This document shows positions 32,059 through 46,405 of a stretch of 64,000 bases of DNA, one piece after another (within the stretch, counting starts at the first letter, position 1; each line of letters starts with the position of its first letter). Where the stretch lies: positions 682,001-746,000 of the forward strand of contig JAWZSP010000006.1 in NCBI GenBank assembly GCA_034401135.1, given 5' to 3'. Source of the DNA: Volutella citrinella. Taxonomy: Eukaryota > Ascomycota > Sordariomycetes > Hypocreales > Nectriaceae. A program made the translations under genes and the position numbers. The notes below the pieces were generated by a model that was given only the letters and a program-made list of their open reading frames with translations, was not told the DNA's origin and searched no databases.

Positions 32059-35000
32059 CTATGTCGGTTCAGGATCTTCCAGAAAGTCAAGTAATGATCC
32101 CCATGTCGCGCCATCAAACATATCCAGCATGATACCAGAGTCGTTGGCATTCCCCAGAGCGGGATCGAACTGATTTCGATTCCTGCCTGGGAAGATAGTC
32201 GGGATAGGGGCTCCGTAAGTTCCAGAATATGGAGCTGCGGATCGCATATCTGCACCAGCTGTTGAGGCAAAGTTAATGTCGAAGCCAGTGTCGTTGGTCA
32301 ACGGCATTCTCGCAAAGGATGTGGATGGCCCGTACACATCAGAGGGCCTATATGCCTGCGGGTCCAGGCTTCCAGTATTTCCACTAAAATATCCGGCGTC
32401 GTGACTCAGGTTCAGCGAGTTTTGACCGAGTTCGGGCCCTGGCGTCGGACTAAAGATGTCGACGTCCTGGTTTGAGAATTCTCCATGGTTGGTTGCAGGT
32501 ATCCGACGCCGCCCGGCAGAAGAGCCTGGAGAAGGCCTGGCCAGAGTATGCGTCCGCCGCCTCGTTCTTCGATGCTCCGTGGAAGACCTTCTGGCCCGTT
32601 TGGTCGGACTGGGTTGATTAATTTGCCTTGAACGATGGCTTGAAGTTCGAAAAGCAGAAGGGAACCTGTGCCGCGGGTGTTCCGGTGCGGTCTCAAGATT
32701 TTGCAGCAGCCTCGACAACACTAATTTGCAATGCTTTGCCATGCCCCATCGCCGATCCATGCTGCTGAGAAGATTCAGAGCCGATCTGATGCTCCTACTT
32801 CGTTGTTAGTTCTCGCCAGAATGCAGTGAGAGGAGCAGAACCTACGACGTAGCTTTGGGATAGCTTGACAAGTTCAACTTGGCTGCCAGGGCCAGAACCA
32901 GGCCACCCATCCATACTGCTGACATGTAGCCAGGCCAAAACAGTGGACCACCAGATTGAGAGTATTTCTCCAAGATCATAATGATGGAATTTGCTGCGCC
33001 GATGCACGTTTGAAGCGCAGCCTGAAATTCACTTGACGAAGGATCCAGAGAGAGCGCAGGCCTATTGACGAGAAGTAAGGTGTAATGATAGGCTATGCAG
33101 GGGAAGACAGATGGGTTAGGCCCCAGGTCACTAGTAGCTGACGCCTGGTCCAGTGTTGGTTGCTTCAATTCGTTGCCCCACGCGGAAATGTCGGCCTTAA
33201 GGAACAAAATGGTTGATTGCTCTACACTTCTCACATGGATACTCTTGTGGTAGATCTCGAGCATCCTTCCCACAAATTGTGCGTACTGGACATGGTGTTC
33301 AAGCATCGCCTGCGTCTCTCGTCTGTGTTCATTGATTCTGGCCAGTCTCGCGGCCTCAGGATCCTGCTCGTGTGCTCCTGGCTGGGATTGATGATCATCG
33401 GCGGCCGTGTCAGTGTCGCTGGAGGGCTCGCTGCTATGTGCCCTCAAGCGCGGCGAGGCGGCACGGCGGTCAGGGTGATTGGCCGGCAGATGTAAGATTG
33501 TGTTATCAGCTGCGGCGGTTGCAGGCGACAAGGCCGATTGTGCCACAGGTTCATGAAGGTCGCGAGGGCCAGGAGGACAAACATCAGTATCGGAGTCCTG
33601 AATACCGTTTGGATAGCCGAGCGACTGGCTCAAGAAGCGATCCAGCACGTAGGCACTCCAGAATATCCGCTTCCGCATTGATCTCTCATGGGGAGACAAA
33701 TGGCTGTATCGAAATGGACAACGATGCATACCAGAGCGCACGATCGAGGTAGAGACGAGACCGCCAACTGCAGAGGCATGGTGGAGTGACATGGTGGCTA
33801 CGAAGTAGACCTGCGCAGCCAAGAGAGCCTGGATCGATGCTTGATCGCGGTTGACGGCGAGTAAGCCAAGGGCCGGCATGATTTCGGTAGCTGACTGTAT
33901 CACAGCACTTCCGGGGTCGTGGCTAGGTTCGGCATCGAGGTTGGCAATTGCAAAGATGCACCTAAACGTGATGCAGCGTGACAGAGCCAGTGAGTCAACT
34001 CGCAGACCTCGCCGCTGGTCTGGGGGCATTGAGTACAAGACATCCAGTTCAGCGAGGCACGCCGGGCCATGTAAAAATGGAACCAGTGAGTGCCAAATGC
34101 GAAAGTAGGACATTACCAAGGATCTGGCTGTCGAGTACTCGGGCAGCCAATCCTCCGTAGCCGCGCCTGGATGAGAGACGCTAGGATACAGAAACCGGTC
34201 GCGGTCTTCCACCCTCTGAGCGGGAGATACCGAAGGCTGCGCACCAGCCGACCCTACGGGCTCCTCATTGCTGCCGACGATGCAGTCCTCGGGTGACGGG
34301 TTCCCTGGAGGATTTTCGGTGCCCCCTTGACCCTGGGATGCCTCATGGTCCGTCTCGGCGAGCGAAAAGGCGCGTCGCACAGTGTTGATGAAGTAGACAC
34401 CCGATGAGCTGCCGATGTACTGGCTCTCGCCATTGTCGAGGGCCCTCAGACTCCCGATCTCGCGACTTATGGAGGGCCCGGGCAGCATTGTTTGCAGATC
34501 GGGTCGCTGCGCCTTGTGACAGCAAAACTGGTGGTTGGTTGTGGAAGGAAGAGAAGCGTGTGAGGTGCGGCACATGGTTCAGGAAATTGTGGGTCACGGG
34601 ATCGACCGGCAATGTTTTGCTGAAGGATGGGCTAGTGACATAGCACAAACAGAACAGACTGGATTGATACAGGGTATTATTTGTAATTGTTCTTTTACTC
34701 TATCTTGTTACTCATAGAAGGTTTTTCGATAATCCAACCTCGCTCACCATAGAAAAGCACTCTCGTCGGCCTCAACCGTGGCGGCGTTTTGCGGTTGGCT
34801 TGGACCACGAGACGTTCGACCTATTGAACCAGCCTCTGGTGAGAGCCTCGCTATCCCAATTGTCCTATTTTTTTGTAAATCGTCCTTTCGGGGAGTACTT
34901 AGCGTCTCGTCGCTGTATCCCGCACCGTCTTGCCTCATCTCAGGGCTTAGAGATTCCTCGAGCGGTGCAGTTGCAAGACGCACAGCCGGTGAGTCACTCA

Positions 35001-35775
35001 TATCCATTCCAGGTAAAGCTCTCGGTGGCAAGATTACATCGACCGATCCTTGGCGCTGGCCATATTCGGGGCGCTCACTCGCTTCAGTCCGCATCTGGCG
35101 CAGCGAAGCCTTTGGAGTTGGGGAGTCCGATTCGACGTCCATTCTGTCCTTTAGCCATCTTTGGACCTCCTCTGGTGTTGTCAACGGGTGTGCGTCCCAG
35201 TATCCGACGCCAAACTTTCGCTTCCGGGCGTATTCTCGCATGTCTTTGACATAGACCGAGCCGCCTTCGGCCTGAATCCTATGTGTCCTCAGGGTTTGCA
35301 TGTCCTGAAAAGCCGTCGACAGTTGTTCTTGTGGGGCTTTGGATAGTAGAGCAAAGAGGAGGTTCTCAGTGTCTAACAATCTCCGTTCTAGGATAGCAGT
35401 ATAATTCTTTGGTGGGCCTCTGTACAGGAAAATATTAGAAATAGGACTCGATCTTCGTAGCGACGAGGATTAGCTACCTCTTCTGTGGCTGTGGCCAGAC
35501 ACAATGAGCATTGTTTATCACACATTGTGAGCACCTTGGTCTATTCATGTCAGTACGAGACCCTACAAAGAGTTGATCTGTAGTATGCAATACGAACCTT
35601 TCTCCACTACACTGGAGTAGGTACAGAGATGTCAGTCTTGTCTGGTGTATTCCGAGCTTAGGGTAGGGCGGGGTGAGCTCACCCTCTGCTTCTTTGACCG
35701 GCAAGCCACGCACGCCCCGCTTATGCGTGTGCTCTTTGCAGTCTGGGGTTTGGTGGAGCCTGTATTTTCAGACAT
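32059..35775 (-). CDS. Large Zn2Cys6 transcription factor, frame break near 34500
   Basis: Exons 35775-35683, 35611-35598, 35540-35478, 35419-34748, 34619-32846 (with a frame change near 34500) and 32794-32059. The zinc cluster is spread over the first three exons: CVACRSKKQR, then a 14-nt microexon CSGE, then PRCSQCVINNAHC. A linker KRGPPKNYTAILERRLLDTENLL, a dimerising coiled coil, follows. The middle homology region begins at YIGSSSGVYFINTVRRAF, and the end WGSLLDFLEDPE is typical of activators. Total about 1,100 residues. In the exon starting 34619 the frame with NFLNHVPHLTRFSSF must shift by one base to reach the frame with ISREIG and YIGSSSG. It is convergent with malate dehydrogenase and may control that group. 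Confidence 0.75.
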
Positions 35776-37123
35776 TGCTATTCCGTGCACCGCGAGGATC
35801 TCAGAACGAGCTGCGTGATTTTGATCTGCCGGATCACTGTGGTTTGTCGTGGAGCAAGATCAAGCCGAGATGCGGAACAACATACCGGCGGAATATTTAG
35901 CCGCAGCGGAGCGGAATATCTTTATTGCCACTAAACCTAAGCCCGATGTGGAGATATCCCAATCTGGAAGTCATGGCTGTCGATCGCCGGGCAGCATCTC
36001 AGAGTGGTCCTACCAGTAAGCAGTAAGGGGAACTAGAACAAAGAATCCTGGTGGATAAACCCCAGATGTCGTGATCGTTTCGTCGAGGCAAAGCCACACA
36101 GGGCCACACTCCACTTCATTTTCTAGCTCCGCTTTCTCAATCGTAACACAATAGCCAAGCCTAACTCATTTCGTGGAGGGGAACTTTCGCATCAAGGGGA
36201 CTTGTGCCTCCATCTCTTCATTGGGTGCTGCTTGGCCAAGTCTTTTCCAACATACCAATCACAATGACACGTCCCTCACTACCTCTCAACTCGTGAGTCG
36301 CTTGTGCCCTGTCCCTTGTCACTGCAAGGCGTAAAGCTGTGTTTTCTATGGCCACATCATGTGCCGATCTCAGCGTCGATCACATGGCTAGGATCAGGCA
36401 TCAAATTGCGCCAGCAAATATCCCTGTCATATCTTGGCAAGCTTGGTCACACTAAAACTCTATATTTCCAACAGTAGAGATAAGACGCAGCTTAATTAGG
36501 CAGTTGGCTTCCAGTGCCATCACAAATGATTGCTCGCATCCAATAGACCAGCCATGCCTTACATGAGCCCATCAGCTCTCGGAGTGCATGTATCCGACGA
36601 CTGAGAAGAGGCATTCGGTGCTGCCACACAGTCACAAGTAAGACGCATCTACCTGAAACCCGGCATGAGCCCAGAATGCGACATGGCCGAGCTAATCACT
36701 ACCCCATTCGCCAAGCGGCCACTTGACCGAATATCGAACGACAGCCGATGCCCACTTTATGCGAATCTAGCTCGAAACAGTAGGTCATTTCGTGCAGACA
36801 AATCAGCTGCCAGATGCGCGAGGAGAGCTACCTTCTGGAAACAGACTGCTCCATTGCCCCGCGCTGAGCGTGGCTTGTTTTCCTCGGCGTGCCTGATGTC
36901 ACCTAACTAGTTGGGCAGGTATCTCACATCAAAAGGACTATGATGGCTATAGTACCTCGTTTAAACCCCGAGCGCCAATCAAATTGCCGCTCGCAAGCTG
37001 TTGATATACTATCCTCGGGTAGATGAGTAGATGATCCTATATACTCGGTCTATATAGTCTTGAGTCCCCCCGCCATAGTAAAATCCGCCCTTGGTGCATC
37101 ATCAATCCTGTCAACTACAATCC
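35776..37123. other. Gene-poor region upstream of two divergent genes
   Basis: About 1.3 kb. It holds promoters of the regulator (minus) and of the carboxypeptidase (plus), with TATATAG at 37051-37057. An open stretch at 36665-36910 is not supported by any motif. Confidence 0.4.
37051..37057 (+). promoter_or_regulatory. TATA box of the M14 carboxypeptidase
   Basis: TATATAG lies 73 bp before the ATG at 37124. A second TATATA-like word is about 12 bp upstream. Confidence 0.5.
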
Positions 37124-38563
37124 ATGATGAAGTTCCTTACTCTGCTCGGGCTCTTGACCCCATTGGTATCCGCCAAGGTCTCGTATGATGGCTACAAAGC
37201 ATTTAGCATTGATGCGAATGGTGACTATGACGGCGTTGCCAATGTCCTTGCAGATCTCAAGTTTGTCTCGTTGAGCTGCGAGAGCAACCGTCAGACGTTT
37301 GACCTCGCCATTGCGCCAGAGAGCCTTGCTGCTTTCGAGGCACTTGATCTCAATGCGACCGTCATCAGCGAGGATCTCGGTGTCGAATTTGCTGCCGAGG
37401 GTGAACTCAAGGAGTACAAGGGTGAGGAAATGTTCTCCCATGACGACTGAACTCCAGAGTTGCTGACTAGAGAATGGATACCAGCGACCGCGAAGATTGC
37501 TAGCTCTATCGCGGCCCTCCCTGACCTCTCTTATTTCAACTCCTATCATACCTTGGATCAGCACAATCAATTTCTGAGCGATCTCGTCTCAGCGTTTTCT
37601 GGAAACTCGGAGATCTTCACAGTCGGAAATTCCGTCGAGAACCGGCCCATCCGAGGAATCCACCTTTGGGGCACGAGTGGAAAGAGCAAGAAGCCTGCTA
37701 TCATCTGGCACGGTACCGTCCATGCGCGCGAGTGGATTACGGCTCCAGTGAGATCCTTCCGATTCAAAATCCCCGAGGCCGAGCCCGCTAACAGCACAGA
37801 CCGTCGAGTACATGACATATCAGATCATTCAGGGATACCAAGCCAATGATCCTGTCATTCGAAACACCCTCGACAACTATGACATCTACGTGCTCCCCAT
37901 TGTAAATCCCGATGGTTAGAGAGGCTTCGACCCCCACTTGTAATGCGCGTGTGCTGATATGAGGTGCAAGGCTTTGTCTATACAACCACCAACGACCGTC
38001 TCTGGCGCAAGAACCGTCAGAGACGATCTGGCCAGTCCTGTGTCGGCACTGACGTGAACCGCAACTGGCCATATCAGTGGAGCGGCGCGGGATCATCCAC
38101 TAACCCATGTGACGAGACTTTCCGAGGCCTAGCTGCTGGCGACACGCCCGAGAATATCGCTCTCGTGAGCCACACTCGATCGCTGTCCCAGAGCACCGGC
38201 ATAAAGTTCTACGTCGACTGGCACTCATACAGCCAGCTTATCCTCCTCCCCTACGGCTACAGCTGCACGGCCACGGCCAGCAACTTGAACACGCAGATGA
38301 CCCTCGCTGGTGGCGTCGCAAGCGCCATTCAGGCCGTCAACGGGCTGCGGTTCCAGTATGGACCGACCTGCCGGACCATCTACCAGACTGCGGGTGGCAG
38401 CAACGACTGGGTGTTTGACGTTGGAAAGGCCGAGCTCGCCTGGGCTTTCGAGCTGCGGCCCTCTAGCGCAGCCGGCGGTGGCTTCACTGTGCCGGCCAGC
38501 AACATCCTGCCGTCAGGCAAGGAGAACTGGGCGGGCATGAAGTATCTTTTCAGCAAGTTTTAG
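37124..38563 (+). CDS. Secreted zinc carboxypeptidase, peptidase family M14A (422 aa, 4 exons)
   Basis: Exons 37124-37421, 37485-37747, 37800-37914 and 37971-38563. The signal peptide MMKFLTLLGLLTPLVSA is followed by a propeptide of about 85 residues. Zinc ligands are the HxxE of GTVHAREW and the His of YVDWHSYSQ; the catalytic Glu is in AWAFELRP and the substrate Tyr in TIYQTAGGSNDW. VNPDGF and GTDVNRNWPYQW (substrate Arg/Asn) are also present. It is secreted as a zymogen and cuts C-terminal residues. The first intron is taken as 37422-37484 because of the CTGAC branch site; an acceptor at 37457 would give a 36-nt intron and nine extra residues. The usual length for the family is 410-430. 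Confidence 0.9.
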
Positions 38564-39288
38564 GGACTTGCAGATTAAATTGGAGTCGTGGAGAAATGGC
38601 ATTGGAGATTGACGGAGAGGGGGTTTCGTTAGCTGCCATAGATTGTATCAAATGGTACCTATGATTGTCATGATATTCGCTGTGGCTGGTCCCAATCTCG
38701 AAAAGATGGAATCAAGGGACTAGTGATGTCAATGTGGACCAGGGACTTGGGAATCATTCGTCCCAAAATAAAACAGAATTGGGGTCAGGTCTGGAACGCA
38801 ATAGACTAAGTTTGCGGCCGCGACAAGCAATTCCCGCCAGATCAGGCATAGAGCGTGGCCGGACCGTCCAGCATCCGCCGGTGTGTCCTTCAGCGACTGC
38901 ACGCACCTAACCGGATGCAAGATCCGACCGCCAAACAAGCCCCAAACGCCATGCGGCCAAAGGTTTAGCGGCCAAGTCCGGGCCAACACTGCCACCCGGG
39001 CTTGCGCACTCCCGTCGCCGCCTTTTCCCCTTTGCGCCCAAGCCGGTGTCGTCAGTGGCATTGACACACCCGCCGGACAGATGAATCCTCCCGCCCCCAG
39101 GGCGAAACGCTATGCGGGGAGGGGGCGGTTTGGCGCCCAAACCGCCGCCGTCTCATGGCCAGCCCAGACATGAGTAGCTGCAGCAGCCTCATGATGCTAG
39201 TATTTAATGCTATAACTGCGACAGACATCCCGCCGTCCGTCTTTGGTGTCGCCATCATCCTATCCGTATTACATTGTACTCTTTCACA
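38564..39288. other. Intergenic, GC-rich upstream region of the OSBP gene
   Basis: The part 38820-39160 is rich in G+C, with several CCGCC/GGCGG words. No open frame in it is supported. Confidence 0.4.
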
Positions 39289-40574
39289 ATGGTCTTGACT
39301 CAATCGCACCCCGCAGCGACAGCAATTGACGCAAGCGATGGCACTAGCATGTCATCCAGATTTCTTGAGCTCGCCAAGGTACGATATCGCTCCAAGACTC
39401 CTGCTACCCCGCTCGTACTGACACAGACACGCAGTTCTTATCGACAGTGAGGGGTGATCTCGCCAACATTACCGCGCCAACATTTTTCCTGGCGCCCGCC
39501 TCGGTAGTGGAGAACCCAAGCTGTTGGGCTCATCGTCCAGACGTGTTCAACGCCCCGGCCGCTGGGCCAGATGCACAGACACGCAGTCTGCTCATCCTGA
39601 GGCTCTTCTTGACTGGACTGCGCAGCCAGTTCTACATTGCCGGCGCACCCAATGTCAGCATAAAAAAACCACTCAATGCATTCCTTGGCGAGCTGTTTAT
39701 CGGAGATTGGAGCGATGCACGCAACAAGACCGCGACCAGACTTGTAACTGAGCAGGTCAGCCACCATCCTCCTATTACCGCTGTCCACATTGCCGGCAGC
39801 AACAATGTCCGCGCGGACGGCTATGCCCGGGTTGAGATGACGTTCAACGGCACAATCAATGTTCGTCATATTGGCCACACCATCATTCGCTTAGACGACC
39901 ACGACGAGGACTATTTGATGCCGCTTCCAGACATTCAAGTGCGCGGCTTCCTCTCTGCATGCTTGTATCCCGAGATTATCGGCACCTACAAGATCATCTC
40001 AAGCACGGGCTACGTTTCAGAAATCACCTTTTCAGGCACGGAATTGTTCCGGAGGAAGAAGAAGAACTATTTCGAAGCGCGCATCTACCAGGAGAGCGAC
40101 CCCAAGAAGACGCCCATTTACAAAGCGTCTGGGGTCTGGAGTGAGGGATGGAAGGTCACAGACGGGCAGACGGGCAAGGTTCTAGAAGTGTACGACGTCG
40201 ACGCCACTGAAAACCGGCCCGCGCCACTGGAGATCCCATCCGTGAATGAGCAAGACCCATGGGAGTCGCGAAGGGCTTGGAAGGACGTCATCGGTGGGCT
40301 GGAGAAGGGCGACTACCGAGCCGCTGGTCTGGCGAAGCAAAAAGTCGAAGAGGCGCAGAGGAAATTGCGGGCTGAGCGCCAACGGAATGGTGATGTTTGG
40401 AAGCCATTGCTTTTCCGGACTATACCCAGAGAAGAGCACCAGGTTTTTGATGATCTCACTGAGGGCCGAGAATGTGACCTGTATGAGGCCGAGACGGAAG
40501 GCATCTGGAGAATCGACCTCGACCGGTTAGGGCAGTTGCAGAAGCCCTACCGGGACCACACACCTCTGGGCTAA
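39289..40574 (+). CDS. Oxysterol-binding protein homologue, Kes1/Osh4 type (409 aa, 2 exons)
   Basis: Exons 39289-39378 and 39435-40574 join to 409 residues. The family signature EQVSHHPP lies at 136-143; KKPLNAFLGELFIGDW (about 107-122) is the usual KPxNxxLGE region, somewhat altered (NAFLGE for NPILGE). The lid helix would be in the first 30 residues. The C-terminal charged helix RRAWKDVIGGLEKGDYRAAGLAKQKVEEAQRKLR is typical. No PH or ankyrin domain, so it is the short form. It moves sterol and PI4P between membranes at contact sites and at the Golgi. The single intron breaks after the lid. Confidence 0.9.
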
Positions 40575-41360
40575 TGGTCTTTATGGGGAGATGAATGCAT
40601 AGCTGGGCCGTATTAATCTTTAATTTTAATCATAGAATGTGCGAGCGGAGTTTCTTCCTGAATACAAGCAGATATTTGTTCATTCGTCTGAGCTCTCGTA
40701 CTGGCCACGGTTATCGAGATTTAAGCATATAGTACGCGACACGGCAATATTCAAGATCACGCTGTAATGTTAGCTGACCTGTCTTCTTCGGCAATTCAGT
40801 TGCAGCCATCTTGAAGGTGGAAGAGATCGTGGACAGCTTACCTCTAGTCGGCTAGGTGATGTGTTCCATGAGAGCACTATTCGGGCTCGGTCAGCTAGAG
40901 TGGCATCGATTTTATGTACATGACGCGTTGACAAGATACCTCGCTGCCGCAACACATTATTATTTGAAAGCGCATCCATTCCGGCCACTAGTTAACGAGA
41001 GACCTGGCTTGGCTATCTAAGCGGTCCATGTTGCAAGCCAAACGTACGTAGCCAAGGCGAGAATGAGAACGGATGCGCAAGCAAATGGGAGACAACACCC
41101 TCGCGAGCCCGTACCACTCCCTTAAGCACGACTCATTTGACATGACATGTCTGGCCAAACAATGGTTGTAAACCTTATCGGGCGCCAGTTCATCCGTCGG
41201 TGTGGCATTCTCCCGCTCGTTTGGTGGCGGGTCACTCCCGCGCCACAACAGTCACCCCGGCGCGCTAGACCTCTCGAATGGATTCGGATCTATCGTCGCC
41301 GATAGCATGACGTGGAACAGAGATGGGCATCATAGGCTAGCCACTGTTAAAGTTGCTATT
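40575..41360. other. Intergenic
   Basis: AT-rich directly after the OSBP gene, otherwise ordinary. No gene is recognised. Confidence 0.4.
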
Positions 41361-41678
41361 TTAGGTACGATGGGGATGCACGCTCAGGATGTTGTCTTTC
41401 TGATTATTCCGTGGTAAACCCGCCAGCCATGGATGACGTTCGAATCGGATGCTACAGGTAGTCCCGGCAGTGGTAGTAGAATCGATCAAAGTAGTGGTGT
41501 CGACAGTAGTCGAATCGATGGTGGTAATAGTCCCAGTAGCCGTCTCAGTCCCCATCTCAATTGTTCTGGGGACAGTAGAGTGCGAAGACTCAGTGAGTGA
41601 TTTCGAGCTCGCGTGACAGGGGCCCGCCAAGGCGCCACGCCCAAGTGCCGTCATGAGGACAAGCGTCGATATCTTCAT
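41361..41678 (-). CDS. Small Thr-rich secreted protein (105 aa, possibly incomplete)
   Basis: From the ATG at 41678 a signal peptide MKISTLVLMTALGRGALA is followed by Gly-Pro-Cys and then a Ser/Thr-rich stretch. Roughly half of residues 55-78 are Thr, a likely O-glycosylated stalk. Such proteins occur at the fungal surface. After about residue 80 the composition changes (CSIRFERHPWLAG), and a GTAGCA word there could be a splice donor; the true C-terminus may therefore lie in another exon, or the gene may be a remnant. It has only two Cys, so it is not a typical effector. Function unknown. Confidence 0.4.
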   Translation of the reverse strand: MKISTLVLMTALGRGALAGPCHASSKSLTESSHSTVPRTIEMGTETATGTITTIDSTTVDTTTLIDSTTTAGTTCSIRFERHPWLAGLPRNNQKDNILSVHPHRT

Positions 41679-42127
41679 CTTGACCTGCTCTCCTTTGTGT
41701 GGTTCATGGATTGGCCGAGGTAATGGGTTCTGAGTGGGGACAGTTTTCAGCAGACGCTCCCTGAATCCGAACACAGTGACGACTGGGATGTGGACGGAAT
41801 GTCAGACAATGCCATCGGGCTCGGCTGCATGTCGCCATAGACTTCAGCAAGCGCACACGCCCCGGCGGCGGACGAATTCCCGAGACCAGATATCAGAACA
41901 GTAGATAGCGGGGCATCCATAGCGACTCCAGCCGCAGGATACGTGTCCGAGAGCAGCCCCCATGCGCCGTTGTACTGGCCGAGGCGCGTCTGAGAGGGAT
42001 GCGCCTCTTCGGGGCTCCCTCGAGATTGAGGATATGCGTCTCGGGTGCCGATTCGATCATGGGGATCGCTATCGAAGGCACGAGGGAAGTGACTCCGAGG
42101 CTCTGCATCTCTTTACCCAATCTCAAA
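41679..42127. other. Intergenic
   Basis: A spacer between the small secreted gene and the end of the HET gene. The open frame on the minus strand at 41893-42126 has no ATG and no motif. Confidence 0.4.
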
Positions 42128-44252
42128 TCAACAAAGCTTAATCAGTTTTTGCTCTTTTGCTTTACAAGCACGCTCGACTGATCTTATAAACGAGCGCGCC
42201 ACGGGATGCAGTAGTGCAAAGCTTGGCGTGTCTTCAAAAATCACGCATGAGGGATCCTCTGCCCAGCCTGGCTGGATGATTCCCTGATGAATATGAATCT
42301 TTCGATACTGAATTTGACACGCGCCAACACGGCGGAACGCGACAGGCAGACCGGCTCCAATGGTTTTGATACAAGAGACGGCAATGCATTGCATATGATC
42401 ATCAGTTGCGAAAAGAGGAACGAGAGCAATTCCTCTCTTCACTCGCTCGGTGATCTGTTCCTTGGTGCCTTCTAGGTCGAGATGCGTGTCAGAAAAACTG
42501 TGGCCTTCTTGTAACGTAAAGCCACCGACCGTGAATTCAGACACGGCGCGTTCATCCCACTCTACCCCGGCGATGGGCACCAGAAGCCCCCTAAGCAGCA
42601 CTGCTCCATTGGCTGTAGTTGCAAAGCTACCGTTGGAAGCCGAGTCTGGAAACCTCGCCACAGTGGCAAAGTTCTTGCGGATAGCCTCAGGGTGAGGACT
42701 GAGGACTTCGCTGTCCACAGACAACCATGACCAGGTGGGAGCTCGACCCAAAGAAGACTCCAGCGGATAATGGAGTATATCATAACGGCCCCTAGTCCAA
42801 GCAAGCTGGTAGATAAAGACGCTCTTCCAGAGGCCGGCAAGATAAGTATCTCCTCGGGCCTCCTCAATTGCCTTGGCCACGCCGGCAAAAGCAACAAGCT
42901 TGTCCGTGGTAAAGGATAGAGTGGTTTGGCTGTAGTTTATGAAGATTCCGTCCCAAGCTCGGCGAAAGTTGAGGAGGTTGGTAGCCGAAGCATTTTCGGC
43001 AAGGGCTTTCTCTGGCCCTGTCATCATTCCTGGCGGCATTCCCATGGGAAACATCTCGAGGGCCCTGGTCTCGTGACATTCCCAGGCCAGTTGTCGCTCC
43101 GCAAAATGTAAAATTCTGGGAGCAAGATATCGTTCCTGGAAGACCCAGCCCCGTTCCTGTAGAGGTGCTCGTTCGATATCGTCATCCCATATGTCATGGT
43201 CCACAATCCACGCTTTCCGGAAGCGTCGCTGCAACCCCTTGACTTGTGCCCTTGGTTTGCCAACTTGGAAGACTCTAACCTTTCTCGTGCAAGGTAGGCG
43301 TAGAAGTGTCGGCTCGAAGGGATGGTCTAGTCGATGGAAAAGAGACTGAGTATCATCATTGGCCAGGGTCGCCGAGACATTGAGAAATGAATGAGCATAG
43401 ACTTTACCCATCAATTGAGCTTCCACCCCCCAGTCTTGGTTGTCCTCGTCCTGTTGAATGCATAAAGAGTCGATCCACATATACGTGACCCCTGCCTCTC
43501 GAGCAACATGCATTGCCTGTTTAAAACTGATAGGAAGGTCTTCGATGTCGATGTGACTTTTGAACTGCTCCATGGTACCCGAGGTGAGCTTGGTGTATGT
43601 AGAGCGACCCCAGCGGTGGCTCAAAGTCATGTATGGGCCCTGCATATCGTGCTCAGCCGACACGATCAGGCGCAGGTCGCTGTCTCCCGAACCCAGGAAG
43701 AGAAGACGAGTTGGGTACCACGGAGCAAGCCCCCTTCGCCGAGCCGAGCATTTCTCGTGTGTATCTTTGCACTGATTGAGCCATCCACGAACGAGATCGC
43801 GTTGATACCCCTCGCCTGATATCCACGACTTTGGGATTGTTGTAGAGGAGTTGAATTCTTGCAGAGTTAAAACCTTGTACGACATTAAGAGCAAAAACTC
43901 ACTTACCTTGGATAGACAGTAGTCGGACCCCTAATGCTAGTTCAGCGTGGATAGGGAAGCCCACAGGCTGGAGCGTAAGGCTCAGTGCTCCATTGCGCCC
44001 AGGCTCATTGTCTAGCGTAGAGAATTTTCCAGATGGGCTAAAGGTACTTTGCAGCTGCCCTGATTGCCAGGCTTGGAAGGTCTCTGGAAAACATTCCTCG
44101 AGCCAAAGAGAGTACTTTGTACAGATCCAACAGGCCTGCCTGGTATCCTGATAGTGTTGCGGATGTGAGACATTGAACCCGATGTTAGGACGCCTAAACC
44201 GCTGGAAGTGAAGTTCCTTCAACGCCTCTTTACAGACCTCGCAGAGTCCCAT
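42128..44252 (-). CDS. HET-domain (heterokaryon incompatibility) protein (691 aa, 2 exons)
   Basis: Exons 44252-43907 and 43857-42128 join to 691 residues. HET core blocks are YMTLSHRWG (191-199), then LPISFKQAM, YMWIDSLCIQQD (241-252), and later RGWVFQERYLAPRILHF. An N-terminal CEVCKEAL...CWICTKY may bind metal. The C-terminal half (FRRAWDGIFINYSQ, then LAGLWKSVF and APTWSWLSVD) is the common tail of solo HET proteins. Such proteins trigger cell death on recognition of non-self cells, though most family members have no tested function. It is divergent from a protein kinase. No partner domain such as NACHT is seen. Confidence 0.93.

Positions 44253-46405
<2,153 letters not shown>

Noticed and set aside
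36665..36910. An 81-codon plus-strand open frame
   Set aside because: It is isolated, has no motif, and lies in a long promoter-like region.
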